Shown: piece by piece, positions 45,351 to 54,151 of the stretch
Numbering within the stretch: the first letter of the stretch is position 1
Layout: every line of letters begins with the position of its first letter
NCBI GenBank assembly: GCA_018268315.1
Contig: JAFDWU010000004.1
Coordinates: 91,442 to 155,441, forward strand
DNA from: Armatimonadota bacterium
GTDB lineage: Bacteria; Armatimonadota; Fimbriimonadia; Fimbriimonadales; Fimbriimonadaceae
Direction: 5' to 3'
DNA length: 64,000 nucleotides
The notes under the pieces: model-generated
What the model was told of the DNA's origin: nothing
Seen by the model: only the letters and a program-made list of their open reading frames with translations
Databases searched by the model: none
Translations under genes and position numbers: made by a program

Positions 45351-45959
45351 CTACTTGGCTAGTCCAATCTTGAACACGATCTTGCCGTTTCTCATTTCGT
45401 ACGAAATGTCCGATTTCATCAGACGGTGCGTGGTGCTATCGAAGACGCTCTTCACAGTGTAGGTTATCGTTTCCGAGTCGTTGGCGACGTCGAATGTGCC
45501 TTCCACGGTTGCATCATGAGTCTTAGGATCGATTGTCGCTGCGGTGAACTTCCCCTTGATTTCCATGTGGTCATTCTTCAAATTGACCTCGAGAGGCTTC
45601 CCTTCTTCCAGCGCTTTTTCCGGCAGGAGGTTTGCCAAATTGAAGACTTTGTAAACCTCAAATTCAATGCCCGGCTCAAGCGCATCGAGTAAGCCCCCTT
45701 TTGAGACCCCTGCCAAGCTGGGATTGAACTGAATAGGTGAGTTATCGACGTCCGAAATGCTCCATTCGAGGCTGGCATTATCGCCTTCGACCTTCGCAAC
45801 CTTCTCGGTTAGCTTGCCGTTTATCGTCAAGCCGTGCATGCTTACTTCAGCGCTCCAAGCGTAGACCGCCGCATCATTCGCTTTGTATATATGCCGGAAA
45901 TCGGGAGGCATTTGGGATGCCTGGTAACACAATATAATTGCACTAATAATCTTGATCAA
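45351..45959 (-). CDS. exported protein of a tandem paralogous pair (copy B), unknown function
   Basis: A 202-residue paralogue of the 44610 protein. The start is TTG 45959, supported by AAGGAG about 10 nt upstream. Seen: signal peptide (ISAIILCYQASQ), DFRHIYKANDAAVYAWSAEV, the shared INGKLTEKVAKVEGDNASLEW and LLPEKALEEGKPLEVNLKNDH segments, and VKSVFDSTTHRLMKSDISYE. The conserved blocks are LTEKVAKVEG, LEWSISD, ANLLPEKAL and THRLxKS, which probably mark the fold core. No active-site residues stand out. Function is unknown; it may be a periplasmic binding or structural protein. Confidence 0.75.
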   Translation of the reverse strand: MIKIISAIILCYQASQMPPDFRHIYKANDAAVYAWSAEVSMHGLTINGKLTEKVAKVEGDNASLEWSISDVDNSPIQFNPSLAGVSKGGLLDALEPGIEFEVYKVFNLANLLPEKALEEGKPLEVNLKNDHMEIKGKFTAATIDPKTHDATVEGTFDVANDSETITYTVKSVFDSTTHRLMKSDISYEMRNGKIVFKIGLAK

Positions 45960-45996
45960 TGGTGATGGTCTCCTTTATGCAACCTTTAGCTGAGAG

Positions 45997-46266
45997 CTAC
46001 TTGCCGCCGCCAATACCGAGCGAAGCTGCCGCCTTCTTGCGGCGATCGGCGTTCGATTGATCCTCCACGGATCGCCCGTTACCGGTGCCTTCGCCATCTT
46101 CAGAAGCGGTTTCTGTGGCCCCCTTGCCCATTCCATCTTGAACTGGCTTATCGCGATTTAGGGCGTGAGCGTCCGGAGTATTGTCCTTACTGGCCATGTC
46201 ATGGACCTTGTCGCACCCGCAAACGAGGAGCGATAGGAGCAACAGAGCAGCGGCTAGGTTTCGCAT
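45997..46266 (-). CDS. small lipoprotein, unknown function
   Basis: About 89 residues from ATG 46266. Seen: signal (NLAAALLLLSLLVCGC) with lipobox VCGC, then a charged, low-complexity mature part ending ASLGIGGGK. It is similar in size and composition to the 43433 lipoprotein, though not obviously homologous. TACATT lies 6 nt before the ATG. It precedes the tandem exported pair on the same strand, but the 38-nt gap contains the start region of copy B, so cotranscription is possible. Confidence 0.6.
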   Translation of the reverse strand: MRNLAAALLLLSLLVCGCDKVHDMASKDNTPDAHALNRDKPVQDGMGKGATETASEDGEGTGNGRSVEDQSNADRRKKAAASLGIGGGK

Positions 46267-46272
46267 GCCTAC

Positions 46273-46278
46273 AATGTA
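46273..46278 (-). promoter_or_regulatory. -10-like TACATT, 6 nt before lipoprotein gene
   Basis: Minus-strand TACATT, 6 nt, then ATG 46266; same hexamer as at 28736. No Shine-Dalgarno. Confidence 0.5.
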
Positions 46279-46316
46279 CAACAATTCGGTTGCAAAGGCA
46301 GCCTATTTTCCCGGAC

Positions 46317-47813
46317 CTATGCCGCCCGTCTGTCCGGAATTCCTTTGGTTCGCTTCTGAGTGCCTTCGGGCAGCTCATCAAAGTGGCTTACGCGGTTGCG
46401 GCCCTGCTCCTTGCTGTAGTACAAGGCGATATCAGCTTCTGAGAGAATCTGCTCCCACCGCTTGCCCGCGGCAAAGGTTGCCACTCCGAAGCTCGCAGTA
46501 ACGTCCCGATTCATCCACTTCGCTGACTCAACAGCCGACCTAAAACGCTCTGCGGCGCGCACTCCCGCTTCGTGGGAGCATCCGCGGAGGATGACCGCAA
46601 ATTCCTCACCACCATAACGACTGACCGTCTCATCTTCCCGCGAGCTCTGCCTGAGCAATGTTGCGAAGTGGCGCAGAACGTCGTCGCCGGCCTGGTGGCC
46701 GAAGGTGTCGTTGTAAGCCTTAAAGTAGTCGACGTCAAGCAAGATGACCGATAGCGGTCGCTGCGTCTCTTCCGCCTCAAGACAAGCCGCTTCAAGATCG
46801 GCTTTGAACCGGCGGTGGTTCAGCAGGCCCGTGAGTCCATCAGTGTCAGCCCGAAGCGCCAGCAGCTCGTTAGCTTGCTCCAGGGCGCCCTTCTGCTGCT
46901 CAAGTAGGTGAGCAAACTCGTTGATCTGGCGCATCTGCTCTTCAATCCGGCGCTGAGCCTCAAGCCGTTCCGTGATATCGAGGTTGGCGCTGATCGCCCC
47001 GATGAACTCGCCCTTATTGTTTCGCAGAGCGAAAATGCTGCACGCAAGATGCCGCGATAATCCGTTGTACACCTCGTATTCCCAATCGAATGGGTCGTGG
47101 CTTCCCTCGGTGGCTACCTTCTCAACCAGAGGGGTGTTCCATACAGTGCTCCCGTGCATTCCGAAAACGTCCCACACCTTGGTTTGGAAAGCTTTGTAGG
47201 ACGGGATGCCGAAAGCGGCCTCGGCCGCGCGGTTCCATTCGTGAATCACGCCATCTTGATCAAAGGTAAAGCAGGCGACCGGCAATCCGTTAAACAGCTC
47301 TTCGAACCGGCGGCTTGCCATCGTCAGGTTCGCGTTCATCTCCTGAACGATTACGTGGGCCTTCTCGATCTCCCACTTCTGGCGCTGGATATTGTCTTCG
47401 CTTGCCAAGATTCGTCGGGCCGATTTCAGACGGCCGAGAAGCTCCTCTCGGTCAAGCGGTTTGGTTAGAAATTCGTCGACCCCGGCGTCATACGCTTCCA
47501 GCCGATCGGAGCGATCATTCTTCGAGGTGCAGAGAATGATGTAGGTGTAAGAGGTCTCGGCATTCCGAAGGGCTTCGCAAAGCTCAACCCCGCTCATTTC
47601 CGGCATCATCCAGTCGGAAACCACCAGGCGGTAGCGATGCTTGCAGTACATCTCAAGCGCTTGAGAGCCGTTGATGGCCAGATCGCAATCAATTCCCTGC
47701 TCTTTCAGAAGCCGCTGAACCACCTTTGCCGCGACAGGGTCATCCTCAACCACGAGCACGCGTGGCGATAATCCTCCGATGAGAACGTCGGAATAGACTT
47801 CGAATTGATTCAT
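46317..47813 (-). CDS. response regulator diguanylate cyclase (REC-PAS-GGDEF)
   Basis: A 498-residue cytoplasmic enzyme that makes cyclic di-GMP. Seen: receiver at about 17-135 with acidic pair EDD, phospho-acceptor Asp67 (VVSDWMMPEMSG) and TKPL Lys; a coiled coil; a PAS domain (RFEELFNGLPVACFTFDQDGVIHEWN... ISANLDITERLEAQ); a second coiled coil; and a GGDEF domain with DTDGLTGLLNHR, DVDYFKAYNDTFGH and the active-site YGGEEF. The inhibitory I-site five residues before that motif reads REDE rather than RxxD, so product inhibition may be weak. It has no nearby kinase; the hybrid kinase at 20596 or another may feed it. Start ATG 47813 follows GGGG. Confidence 0.94.
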   Translation of the reverse strand: MNQFEVYSDVLIGGLSPRVLVVEDDPVAAKVVQRLLKEQGIDCDLAINGSQALEMYCKHRYRLVVSDWMMPEMSGVELCEALRNAETSYTYIILCTSKNDRSDRLEAYDAGVDEFLTKPLDREELLGRLKSARRILASEDNIQRQKWEIEKAHVIVQEMNANLTMASRRFEELFNGLPVACFTFDQDGVIHEWNRAAEAAFGIPSYKAFQTKVWDVFGMHGSTVWNTPLVEKVATEGSHDPFDWEYEVYNGLSRHLACSIFALRNNKGEFIGAISANLDITERLEAQRRIEEQMRQINEFAHLLEQQKGALEQANELLALRADTDGLTGLLNHRRFKADLEAACLEAEETQRPLSVILLDVDYFKAYNDTFGHQAGDDVLRHFATLLRQSSREDETVSRYGGEEFAVILRGCSHEAGVRAAERFRSAVESAKWMNRDVTASFGVATFAAGKRWEQILSEADIALYYSKEQGRNRVSHFDELPEGTQKRTKGIPDRRAA

Positions 47814-47911
47814 TCCCCACTTGAATCTTCGGCACGCCGTATTAAGAAACTCAGCCAGTTCGCCCGGAACCTAGCATTGTCATTTCAGACACTGCGCACA
47901 TGGGATAACAA

Positions 47912-47954
47912 AAGGCGTCAGACTCTCGCCACTGCTGGCTGAGGCTGACGCCTT
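47912..47954 (-). terminator. intrinsic terminator after PEP-CTERM gene
   Basis: Minus strand AAGGCGTCAG...CTGACGCCTT, a perfect 10-bp stem with a 23-nt loop, followed by TTGTTATC. It lies 25 nt after the stop of the 47980 gene. Confidence 0.8.
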
Positions 47955-47979
47955 GAGAAGACTATCCTGTGTTACCGAG

Positions 47980-48531
47980 TTACTTGGTCGCTTTGCGTCG
48001 TCGCGCCAGGAGCGCAAAACCTGCGAGACCGGCAAGGGTCATTGGTTCAGGGACGGCGTTCGGGGAAATATTGAACGAGTCAACCGCGAAATCGCTGTCC
48101 TTCAGAACCTCAGCTTCAAAGCCAAAGGTATTCGATGACTGAGTGGCTACGAAGTTGTAGGAGAACTGCGTCCAATTATCAACCCGGGCATCTGGCCCAG
48201 TGAAGATAACATTGCCGTTGAGGGTCGCCAGGAAGGGATCGCCGGAATTGTAAATCACTAGGGTGTGGAACCAACCCGAAACCGTGTAGCTGTTGCCGAC
48301 GGTAAATCCGCCCACCGTCTGCTCGATGCGGGGAACCGTTGAAGTGCCATTGCTGTTCAGCCACATCCAGCCGATGTTTCCATCCTGACCAGCCGAATTC
48401 TGATAGCCGCCGAAATCGCAATCTAGTACAGACCAGCCGCTTGCATCACCCGCAAAATTGGGGTTAACGAAGTTCTGAGAAAACGCCGACGTGGCCATGA
48501 CGGCGAGACCGGCAAACACAAGTAGTTTCAT
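47980..48531 (-). CDS. PEP-CTERM sorting-domain protein
   Basis: About 183 residues from ATG 48531, preceded by AGAGGAG, one of the best ribosome sites in the window. Seen: signal peptide (LLVFAGLAVMATSAFSQ), a beta-sandwich-like domain of about 135 residues (NPNFAGDASGWSVLDCD, choice-of-anchor style carbohydrate-binding pattern) and the C-terminal sorting signal VPEPMTLAGLAGFALLARRRK: PEP motif, hydrophobic helix, basic tail. Such proteins are recognised by an exosortase and usually occur in exopolysaccharide- or biofilm-forming bacteria. No exosortase gene is in the window. A clear terminator follows. Confidence 0.92.
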   Translation of the reverse strand: MKLLVFAGLAVMATSAFSQNFVNPNFAGDASGWSVLDCDFGGYQNSAGQDGNIGWMWLNSNGTSTVPRIEQTVGGFTVGNSYTVSGWFHTLVIYNSGDPFLATLNGNVIFTGPDARVDNWTQFSYNFVATQSSNTFGFEAEVLKDSDFAVDSFNISPNAVPEPMTLAGLAGFALLARRRKATK

Positions 48532-48704
48532 ATCTCCTCTTATAAATACGGGCGCCAATAGGAACCCACCCAAGCATTGTACATCACTCTAGCCCGATCA
48601 AGGCTGATGAGTTTCATTTGCCATAGATTAACACCACAACGGGAATACCTGGTCAGCATTCAAGAGCATCAGACAGGGGGTGCTGCTTCGTTCTATCCCT
48701 AGCC
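48532..48704. other. divergent gap before the AmpG-like gene
   Basis: 173 nt, no gene. It contains the PEP-CTERM leader with its ribosome site and, nearer the AmpG-like gene, TCTATC 7 nt before GTG 48705, a weaker form of the start-proximal hexamer. Nothing else stands out. Confidence 0.35.
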
Positions 48705-50219
48705 GTGGCAAGTTCAGGCGCTTCTAAACCCCTCCTTTTTGTGCCTCTCCTGTATTTCATGCAGGCGATCCCGGTCACCGTCGTGCAAGAGCTGTCCGAG
48801 ATCGTCTTCAAAGACCTCGGCATCGATAACCAGCACATCACCCAGTGGACCAGCATCATCGCGCTGCCGTGGACGATCAAGCTGCTTTGGGGGCCGCTGG
48901 TGGACGCCACCCGCACCAAGCGAGACTGGACCCTTAGCCTACAATGGCTGCTGGCCGGGTGTCTGGCGCTGACCGCTTTCGCGCTGAAGCTGCCAAACGC
49001 CTTCGGGATCACGCTCGCAATCATGACCGTCACCGCGCTATTCAGCGCGACCTGCGATATCGCCACCGATGGCTACTACCTCCTCGCGCAAAACAAGGAG
49101 CAGCAAGCCGCCAACGTGGGCATCCAAACCGCGTTCTACCGCCTTGGGCGCGTGTTTGTGGTCGGGCTGCTAGTCACGCTTGCGGGCGTGCTGCACGAGC
49201 GCGGCATGGAGCAGATGAGCGCCTGGACCGTGGTGCTGGTCGGCTGCTCTTTGGTTTATGCGGTGGGGCGGGGGATGCTGACCACCTTAGCCCCGGTCTC
49301 GCCGCTGGACGACGAGCGCAGCCTTCCGCCGGGCGACGCCCGGCGCTATGTCCTGCTTTCGGTACTCGTTGTCGTGGTGGGGCTGGCGGGATACTTTGTT
49401 CTGAACTCCCTGACCCGCCTGGCCGCTCACGGCTTTTGGCTGGCGCTTGGGGAGACGGTGAAGGGTTGGCGTCTGAGCGCGGACGCCCTGAATCTGGAGT
49501 ACATCCAGCTTGCGGCGTGCTTGATCATCACCGTGTTTGCGGGACGGCTGCTCGCCCGTCGGCTGCGTGGCACCGAGCTTGCTGATTCGTTCGGCAGCTT
49601 CCTTTCACAGCGCAGCCTCATTGGCATCATGCTGTTCCTTACCTTCTACCGATTCGGCGAGGCGATGGTGATGAAGATGGCGCCGCTATTCCTGAAGGAC
49701 ACGGTAGCGGCGGGAGGTCTGGCGCTTTCCGATAAGCTGGTGGGGCCGATTACCGGCCTTAGCGGCGTTCTGGGGTTGGTGGCGGGTGGCATGATTGGCG
49801 GGCTGGTGGTCTCGCGGCTGGGCCTTGCCCGCAGCATCTGGCCGATCGCCATTCTGATGCACCTTCCCCACCTCGGCTACATCTGGGCGTCGTACGCGCA
49901 ACCGTCGGCATCGCTGATGCACCCGGTGGCGTTTATGGATAGCTTCGGCTACGGCTTTGGCTACGCGGCGTACGTGATCGTGCTTCAGCGCGTCGCGCAG
50001 CAAGTCCCAAAGTTCCAAACCGCGCACTACGCCATCTGCACGGGGCTGGGGGCGCTTTGCATCCAGGTCAGCGGCATCTTCGCGGGCATCGTGCAGGCGA
50101 ACTTCGGCTACCACACGTTCTACTGGACGGCGCTGATCTGCGCGGTGCCGGGCATCCTCACGTTGCTGCTGCTGCCGAAGGCGCTCACCGTAACGGAACA
50201 ATCGCCCCAACCCGTCTAA
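48705..50219 (+). CDS. AmpG-like MFS permease
   Basis: A 504-residue membrane transporter with about 12-14 helices, GTG start 48705. Seen: FVPLLYFMQAIPVTVVQELSEIV and the ATDGYYLLAQNKEQQAANVGIQ segment, typical of the AmpG/acetyl-CoA transporter branch of the MFS; LLWGPLVDATRTKRDW as the loop signature; and a second-half block with FYRFGEAMVMKMAPLFL. AmpG imports anhydro-muropeptides for peptidoglycan recycling, but this branch also contains permeases of unknown substrate. Codon use is more GC-rich than in neighbours (many GCG/GGC), though still in frame with the chromosome style. The next gene, 57 nt downstream, is an unrelated DUF4139 protein. Confidence 0.85.
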   Translation: MASSGASKPLLFVPLLYFMQAIPVTVVQELSEIVFKDLGIDNQHITQWTSIIALPWTIKLLWGPLVDATRTKRDWTLSLQWLLAGCLALTAFALKLPNAFGITLAIMTVTALFSATCDIATDGYYLLAQNKEQQAANVGIQTAFYRLGRVFVVGLLVTLAGVLHERGMEQMSAWTVVLVGCSLVYAVGRGMLTTLAPVSPLDDERSLPPGDARRYVLLSVLVVVVGLAGYFVLNSLTRLAAHGFWLALGETVKGWRLSADALNLEYIQLAACLIITVFAGRLLARRLRGTELADSFGSFLSQRSLIGIMLFLTFYRFGEAMVMKMAPLFLKDTVAAGGLALSDKLVGPITGLSGVLGLVAGGMIGGLVVSRLGLARSIWPIAILMHLPHLGYIWASYAQPSASLMHPVAFMDSFGYGFGYAAYVIVLQRVAQQVPKFQTAHYAICTGLGALCIQVSGIFAGIVQANFGYHTFYWTALICAVPGILTLLLLPKALTVTEQSPQPV

Positions 50220-50275
50220 CCTAGGGAGCAACGCAGTACTTACAGAAACGTCTTGCAACAACAGGAAAAGAAACA

Positions 50276-51691
50276 ATGCTTACAACTCTTGCACTTGCAT
50301 TCGTCACCGCGACCGCCGCGCCGCGCGAAGTCACCGTTTACAACCAGGGATTCGCGCTCGTCAAGGAATCGCGCACGATTTCGCTTAAGAAAGGCCGTCA
50401 GGAGATCGCCATCGAAGATGTGCCGTCCCAAATCCAGCCGACGAGCGTGGGAATTCGCCCGATGTCCGGCCCCATGTTCTCCGTGCTGGAGCAGAACTAT
50501 CAGTTCGACCTCATCAGCCCCGCCGCGATCCTCAACAAGGCGGTCGGCAAGAAGGTCCGCTACGTGCGAACGGTGGCGGGCAAGCGAGACGTGCTTGAGG
50601 GCACGCTGCTCAGTTCCCCAACCTCGGTTGTGCCGAACGGCGAGGGGCAGAACTATGTGTACAACGGCATGGTTATCCGCACCGACGACGGCCGGATTGT
50701 GCTGAACCCGGAAGGCGAGATCGAGGTTGCAGAGATACCCGAAGGGCTGATCTCGGTTCCGACCCTGAAGTGGGACGTGCTCTCCGATGACAGCGGCTCC
50801 GCGAACATGGAGCTGAGCTACCTGACAAACGGCATGAGCTGGGAAGCCAACTACGTGCTGGTGCTGGGCGATCCAGGCAAGAATTCGAACCTTCAGGGCT
50901 GGGTCTCCATGACCAACAACTCCGGCGCAACCTACAAGGATGCGACCCTGAAGCTGCTCGCGGGCGATGTGAACGTTGTCAAGCAGAGATTTATGGCTGG
51001 GGCAGCGAGTCGGGCAAAAGCGCAGATGGCGGAAGACCAGAGTGGGCTTGGCTTCGCCGAGCAGCAGCTTTTCGAGTACCACCTGTACACGCTGCAGCGA
51101 CCGGCAACCATCCGCAACAACGAAATTAAGCAGCTAAGCCTTCTGGAATCCAGCGATATCCACCCGAAGAAACGAATCCTCATCGACTCCATGGCCGATT
51201 TCGGTGACTACTACCCGAGCGAGGGGGAGGTGGGCACCGGCAAGATCACCCCACTCGTAAAGGTCGAGTTCAAGAACACGAAGGAGAACGGGCTGGATAT
51301 GCCGCTGCCAATGGGCAAGTTCCGAATCTATCAGCGCGATAAGAGCGGAAGCGTGCAGATGCTTGGCGAAGACCAGATCCAGCACACACCGCGCAAAGAG
51401 ACGGTATCGCTAACCGTGGGTCGGGTGTTCGACATCGTGGCAAATCGAACCCGCAAATCCTATCATCGCCTAAGTAGCACCGCCTACGAGGAGACCTTCG
51501 AAATCGAGGTTCGCAACCGCAAGGAAACCGCGGAGCACGCGGAGGTGATCGAACGACATTGGGGCGATTGGAAGATCACCGATGAGAACATGGCGCACAC
51601 GAAGCCATCGGCGTTCGTAGCCAAGTTCGACTTGGATCTTGCGGCGAACGAAACGAAGACAATTCGCTACACCGTCGTCACTCGTTGGTAA
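50276..51691 (+). CDS. DUF4139 domain exported protein
   Basis: A 471-residue protein, ATG 50276 with AGGAAA at about 10 nt. Seen: a short signal-like N-terminus (LALAFVTATAA), then REVTVYNQGFALVKESRTISLKKG and IEDVPSQIQPTSVGIRPM, LLSSPTSVV... and LTNGMSWEANYVLVLGDPGKN, NLQGWVSMTNNSGATYKDATLKLLAGDVN, followed by VEFKNTKENGLDMPLPMGKFRIYQRD. This series of strands is the DUF4139 layout, an all-beta exported family with no known activity. The C-terminus repeats the ATSLDL-like aromatic strand. It is probably not an enzyme by motif. A hairpin follows at 51715. Confidence 0.88.
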   Translation: MLTTLALAFVTATAAPREVTVYNQGFALVKESRTISLKKGRQEIAIEDVPSQIQPTSVGIRPMSGPMFSVLEQNYQFDLISPAAILNKAVGKKVRYVRTVAGKRDVLEGTLLSSPTSVVPNGEGQNYVYNGMVIRTDDGRIVLNPEGEIEVAEIPEGLISVPTLKWDVLSDDSGSANMELSYLTNGMSWEANYVLVLGDPGKNSNLQGWVSMTNNSGATYKDATLKLLAGDVNVVKQRFMAGAASRAKAQMAEDQSGLGFAEQQLFEYHLYTLQRPATIRNNEIKQLSLLESSDIHPKKRILIDSMADFGDYYPSEGEVGTGKITPLVKVEFKNTKENGLDMPLPMGKFRIYQRDKSGSVQMLGEDQIQHTPRKETVSLTVGRVFDIVANRTRKSYHRLSSTAYEETFEIEVRNRKETAEHAEVIERHWGDWKITDENMAHTKPSAFVAKFDLDLAANETKTIRYTVVTRW

Positions 51692-51714
51692 GGCGATAGC
51701 GAAGCAAAAAAATG

Positions 51715-51740
51715 GGTCCTCCGAGGCATTTTGGAGGACC
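51715..51740 (+). terminator. hairpin after DUF4139 gene
   Basis: GGTCCTCC...GGAGGACC, 8-bp stem with a 10-nt loop, preceded by an A7 run. Only a weak T-rich tail follows, so it may work in either direction. The rest of 51741-51906 holds no supported gene. Confidence 0.5.
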
Positions 51741-51906
51741 AACAAGTTGTTTAGGAGTTAGATGAGTCTGCCGCAACGGAGTCGCTTCAAACCTTTCTGG
51801 ACGGCAGTGCTCTTTGGCCCTTCGCGAGTTTCCTCGTCTTCCGTCGCTGATGATTTAGCAACCAAAATTCGTGCCAAAACGGGCGGAAACCGGGAGAATA
51901 TCCTTC

Positions 51907-52446
51907 ATGCCCGCTTACACGATTCGCATCGCGACCCCACTTGATACTGAGGGCATCGTCTCCACCATCAAGGAGGTGTACGACGAGTACAACTTCGAAT
52001 GGGAGCCGGAGGGGTATCACGCCGACCTTTACGACCTTGAGGGCAAATACATCGCCCTTGGCCACACGTTCTGGGTCGCCGAGCAAGATGGGCAGATTGT
52101 GGGCACCGGCGCGCTGGAGCGCTTCCCCGCCATCCCAGGCCCTGCGAAGACGATTGTAGAGTTCGAGGGCAAGCGCCGCATCGGCGGTTGCGATTCCTCC
52201 ATCGAACGGGTTTATGTTCGGCCGTCAGCGAGGCGTCAAGGTATCGGTAAGGCGATTTCGCAGGTGGTGTTTGAAACCGCGCGGGAGGAGAAGCTGAACC
52301 TAGTGGAGATTTGGAGCGACAAGCGCTTCAAGGAAGCCCACCAGATGTATCAGGCGTTCGGTGCGCAGCAGGTGGGCGACCGCCTATGTCACGACCCCGA
52401 ACAAAGCCCCGAGTGGGGCTTTGTCCTAGACCTGTCGATCCACTAA
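51907..52446 (+). CDS. GNAT family N-acetyltransferase
   Basis: About 179 residues from ATG 51907, with GGGAGA about 9 nt upstream. Seen: the N-terminal strand YTIRIATPLDTEGIVSTIKEVYDEY, the beta-4 region FWVAEQDGQIVGTGALERF, the acetyl-CoA loop VYVRPSARRQGIGKAISQVVFETAREE (RxxGxG) and EIWSDKRFKEAHQMYQAFGAQQVGD, the C-terminal motif B. GNAT enzymes transfer acetyl to amines of small molecules or proteins. The substrate cannot be inferred. The stop overlaps that of the convergent ankyrin gene by 4 bp (CTAA). Confidence 0.92.
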   Translation: MPAYTIRIATPLDTEGIVSTIKEVYDEYNFEWEPEGYHADLYDLEGKYIALGHTFWVAEQDGQIVGTGALERFPAIPGPAKTIVEFEGKRRIGGCDSSIERVYVRPSARRQGIGKAISQVVFETAREEKLNLVEIWSDKRFKEAHQMYQAFGAQQVGDRLCHDPEQSPEWGFVLDLSIH

Positions 52447-53174
52447 GCGCCGTGCGCCTTGAGGTAGGCAACCACTTTGGCCTGCTTGGCAGATTCAGCG
52501 ATCATCAGCGGCGTCATCTTCTCGTCGTTCGCCTTCTTGACGTTCGCGCCGTGCTCGACCAAGTATTTGATGATCTCAAGATCGCCGTGGAGGGCGGATT
52601 CATGCAAAGCGACGGAGCCATCGGTCTCCGCCATATTCACGTCCACGCCATGCTCGACAAGAACCTTGATGCACTGAAGATTGCGGCCAAAGGCGGCTGA
52701 GTTCATCGGGCCCGCGCCTTCGATCACGGAACGGGCATTGTGGTCCGCCCCATGCTCCAGCAGCATTTTGGCAACGTCTGGGTGACCCATGCCGACTGCG
52801 AGGCACAGCGGCGTGTTGCCGTCAGGAGATTGCTTATCGATGAGTTCCTTGTGCTTTTCCACTTCCCAGGTCGCCTCTTTAAGCATCCCCGCCGCACATG
52901 CTGCCCAAATATCAAGTTTCGCCCCGTGTTTGATCAGAATCTTCGTGATCTTGGGCTTCATCGAGTAGGCGGATGCAAGTACAACGCCCGCGCCGTCGTG
53001 AGTCTTGGCATTGATGAGTTTGGGATTTGCCTTAAGCATTGCCAGCACCTGCTGACTGTCTCCGAGCCCGATCGCCCTAATGAACTTCTTTTCTTCGGAG
53101 CTGCGGGTATCCGGTGCTTGCGCGAATGCCGAGACCGCCAACACGAGCGATAAGAGGGTGAACCAACGTTTCAT
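52443..53174 (-). CDS. exported ankyrin-repeat protein
   Basis: A 243-residue protein with a signal peptide (LLSLVLAVSAFAQ). Seen: at least five ankyrin units of about 33 residues, e.g. DGAGVVLASAYSMKPKITKILIKHGAKL, DGNTPLCLAVGMGHPDVAKMLLEHGAD, GPMNSAAFGRNLQCIKVLVEHGVDVN and DGSVALHESALHGDLEIIKYLVEHGANV, with the TPLxxA and VxxLLxxGA consensus. Ankyrin repeats bind proteins; exported forms are fairly common in didermic bacteria and may pair with periplasmic enzymes. TATCAT lies 6 nt before ATG 53174. It is the only gene of its transcript in this direction before the AraC regulator. Confidence 0.9.
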   Translation of the reverse strand: MKRWFTLLSLVLAVSAFAQAPDTRSSEEKKFIRAIGLGDSQQVLAMLKANPKLINAKTHDGAGVVLASAYSMKPKITKILIKHGAKLDIWAACAAGMLKEATWEVEKHKELIDKQSPDGNTPLCLAVGMGHPDVAKMLLEHGADHNARSVIEGAGPMNSAAFGRNLQCIKVLVEHGVDVNMAETDGSVALHESALHGDLEIIKYLVEHGANVKKANDEKMTPLMIAESAKQAKVVAYLKAHGA

Positions 53175-53180
53175 GCCTGC

Positions 53181-53186
53181 ATGATA
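53181..53186 (-). promoter_or_regulatory. -10-like TATCAT, 6 nt before ankyrin gene
   Basis: Minus-strand TATCAT, 6 nt, then ATG 53174. No Shine-Dalgarno. Inferred leaderless promoter. Confidence 0.5.
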
Positions 53187-53212
53187 GGCATGCTCGCCGC
53201 TTCAAAAGTTAT

Positions 53213-54139
53213 TCAGCCTTGCGAAAATGAGGAGCCCCTGAGCGCGGAGGCATTCTGACCGAAGCGCTTTCGGAATTGGTTGCAAAACGTGGGCAGGCTC
53301 TGAAAGCCCACTGCTTGGCAGATATTGGACACCGGCTCATCGGTGGAAGCGAGCAGGCTGCGCGCCCGGTGCATGCGGCAATCGGTCAGGAATTGCCCAG
53401 GCGTCTGCCCGTAAGCCTCTCGGAACAGACGATGGAAGTGGAAAGGCGAGAGAGCTGCGGGATCGGCCATCGACTGCAAATCAAGGTTCTTATCCAGATT
53501 GCTGATGATGTAATCGCGGGCGATGTTGAGACGCTTGAAAATCTCGGTTCGGGTAGCTTCGCGCGCCGTGGGAAGCGCCTGATGCTGGGCCTTCGCCTCT
53601 CCGGCGACATCCACAATTCTTTCGGCAATCAGCAGGAAGCTGTCAACCATCACAAGCTCTTGGCTTTGGGGATTCTGCAAAAGCGCGCGTAGGCCGGCAA
53701 GATGGTTCGAGAGCTGTTCATCGGGCAATGCGAGCCTCTCGGCAAACTCAAACGTGGTTGGGGCGCCCTCTCCCAGGATGTCGGATCGAGACGCCAAAAG
53801 CTCGTTCATGAACCCGGGGCGGAAGAAAATGCAGAAGGTTTCCACCGGAGTCTTCGAGTTGATATCAAGCCGATAGCCCGTGCCTTCGTTCAGAAGCAGG
53901 TAACGGGTTCGATCCAGCTTGAACGCTCGTCGGTTGGCAGTCCAGGTTGCTTCGCCATGCAGAACGGTTTTGAGCGACAGAGTGCCCGTTACCGTGGGCG
54001 TCTCATACGACTTGGCGCGGCCCCACAGGATGCTGTTTTGGGACCAAAGCCGACTGTCGCCCGGATTGCAGAGGATCGATTCCAATACATGCCAATACGA
54101 CCAACGTTGCGATAAGGTTACGCAGGGTCCTAGCGGCAA
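53213..54139 (-). CDS. AraC family transcriptional regulator
   Basis: A regulator of about 290-308 residues. Seen: an N-terminal cupin-like domain (TLSLKTVLHGEATWTANRRAFKLDRTRYLLLNEG... FCIFFRPGF) and a C-terminal pair of helix-turn-helix motifs (NLDLQSMADPAALSPFHFHRLFREAYGQTPGQFLTDCRMHRA, cut here only to show order; second helix ASTDEPVSNICQAVGF). AraC proteins respond to small molecules. The start is uncertain: TTG 54139 (with GCTAAT 6 nt upstream) or TTG 54085. The first would leave only 26 bp to the divergent HAD gene. The target genes are not obvious. Confidence 0.85.
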   Translation of the reverse strand: MPLGPCVTLSQRWSYWHVLESILCNPGDSRLWSQNSILWGRAKSYETPTVTGTLSLKTVLHGEATWTANRRAFKLDRTRYLLLNEGTGYRLDINSKTPVETFCIFFRPGFMNELLASRSDILGEGAPTTFEFAERLALPDEQLSNHLAGLRALLQNPQSQELVMVDSFLLIAERIVDVAGEAKAQHQALPTAREATRTEIFKRLNIARDYIISNLDKNLDLQSMADPAALSPFHFHRLFREAYGQTPGQFLTDCRMHRARSLLASTDEPVSNICQAVGFQSLPTFCNQFRKRFGQNASALRGSSFSQG

Positions 54140-54151
54140 GCCGTTATTAGC

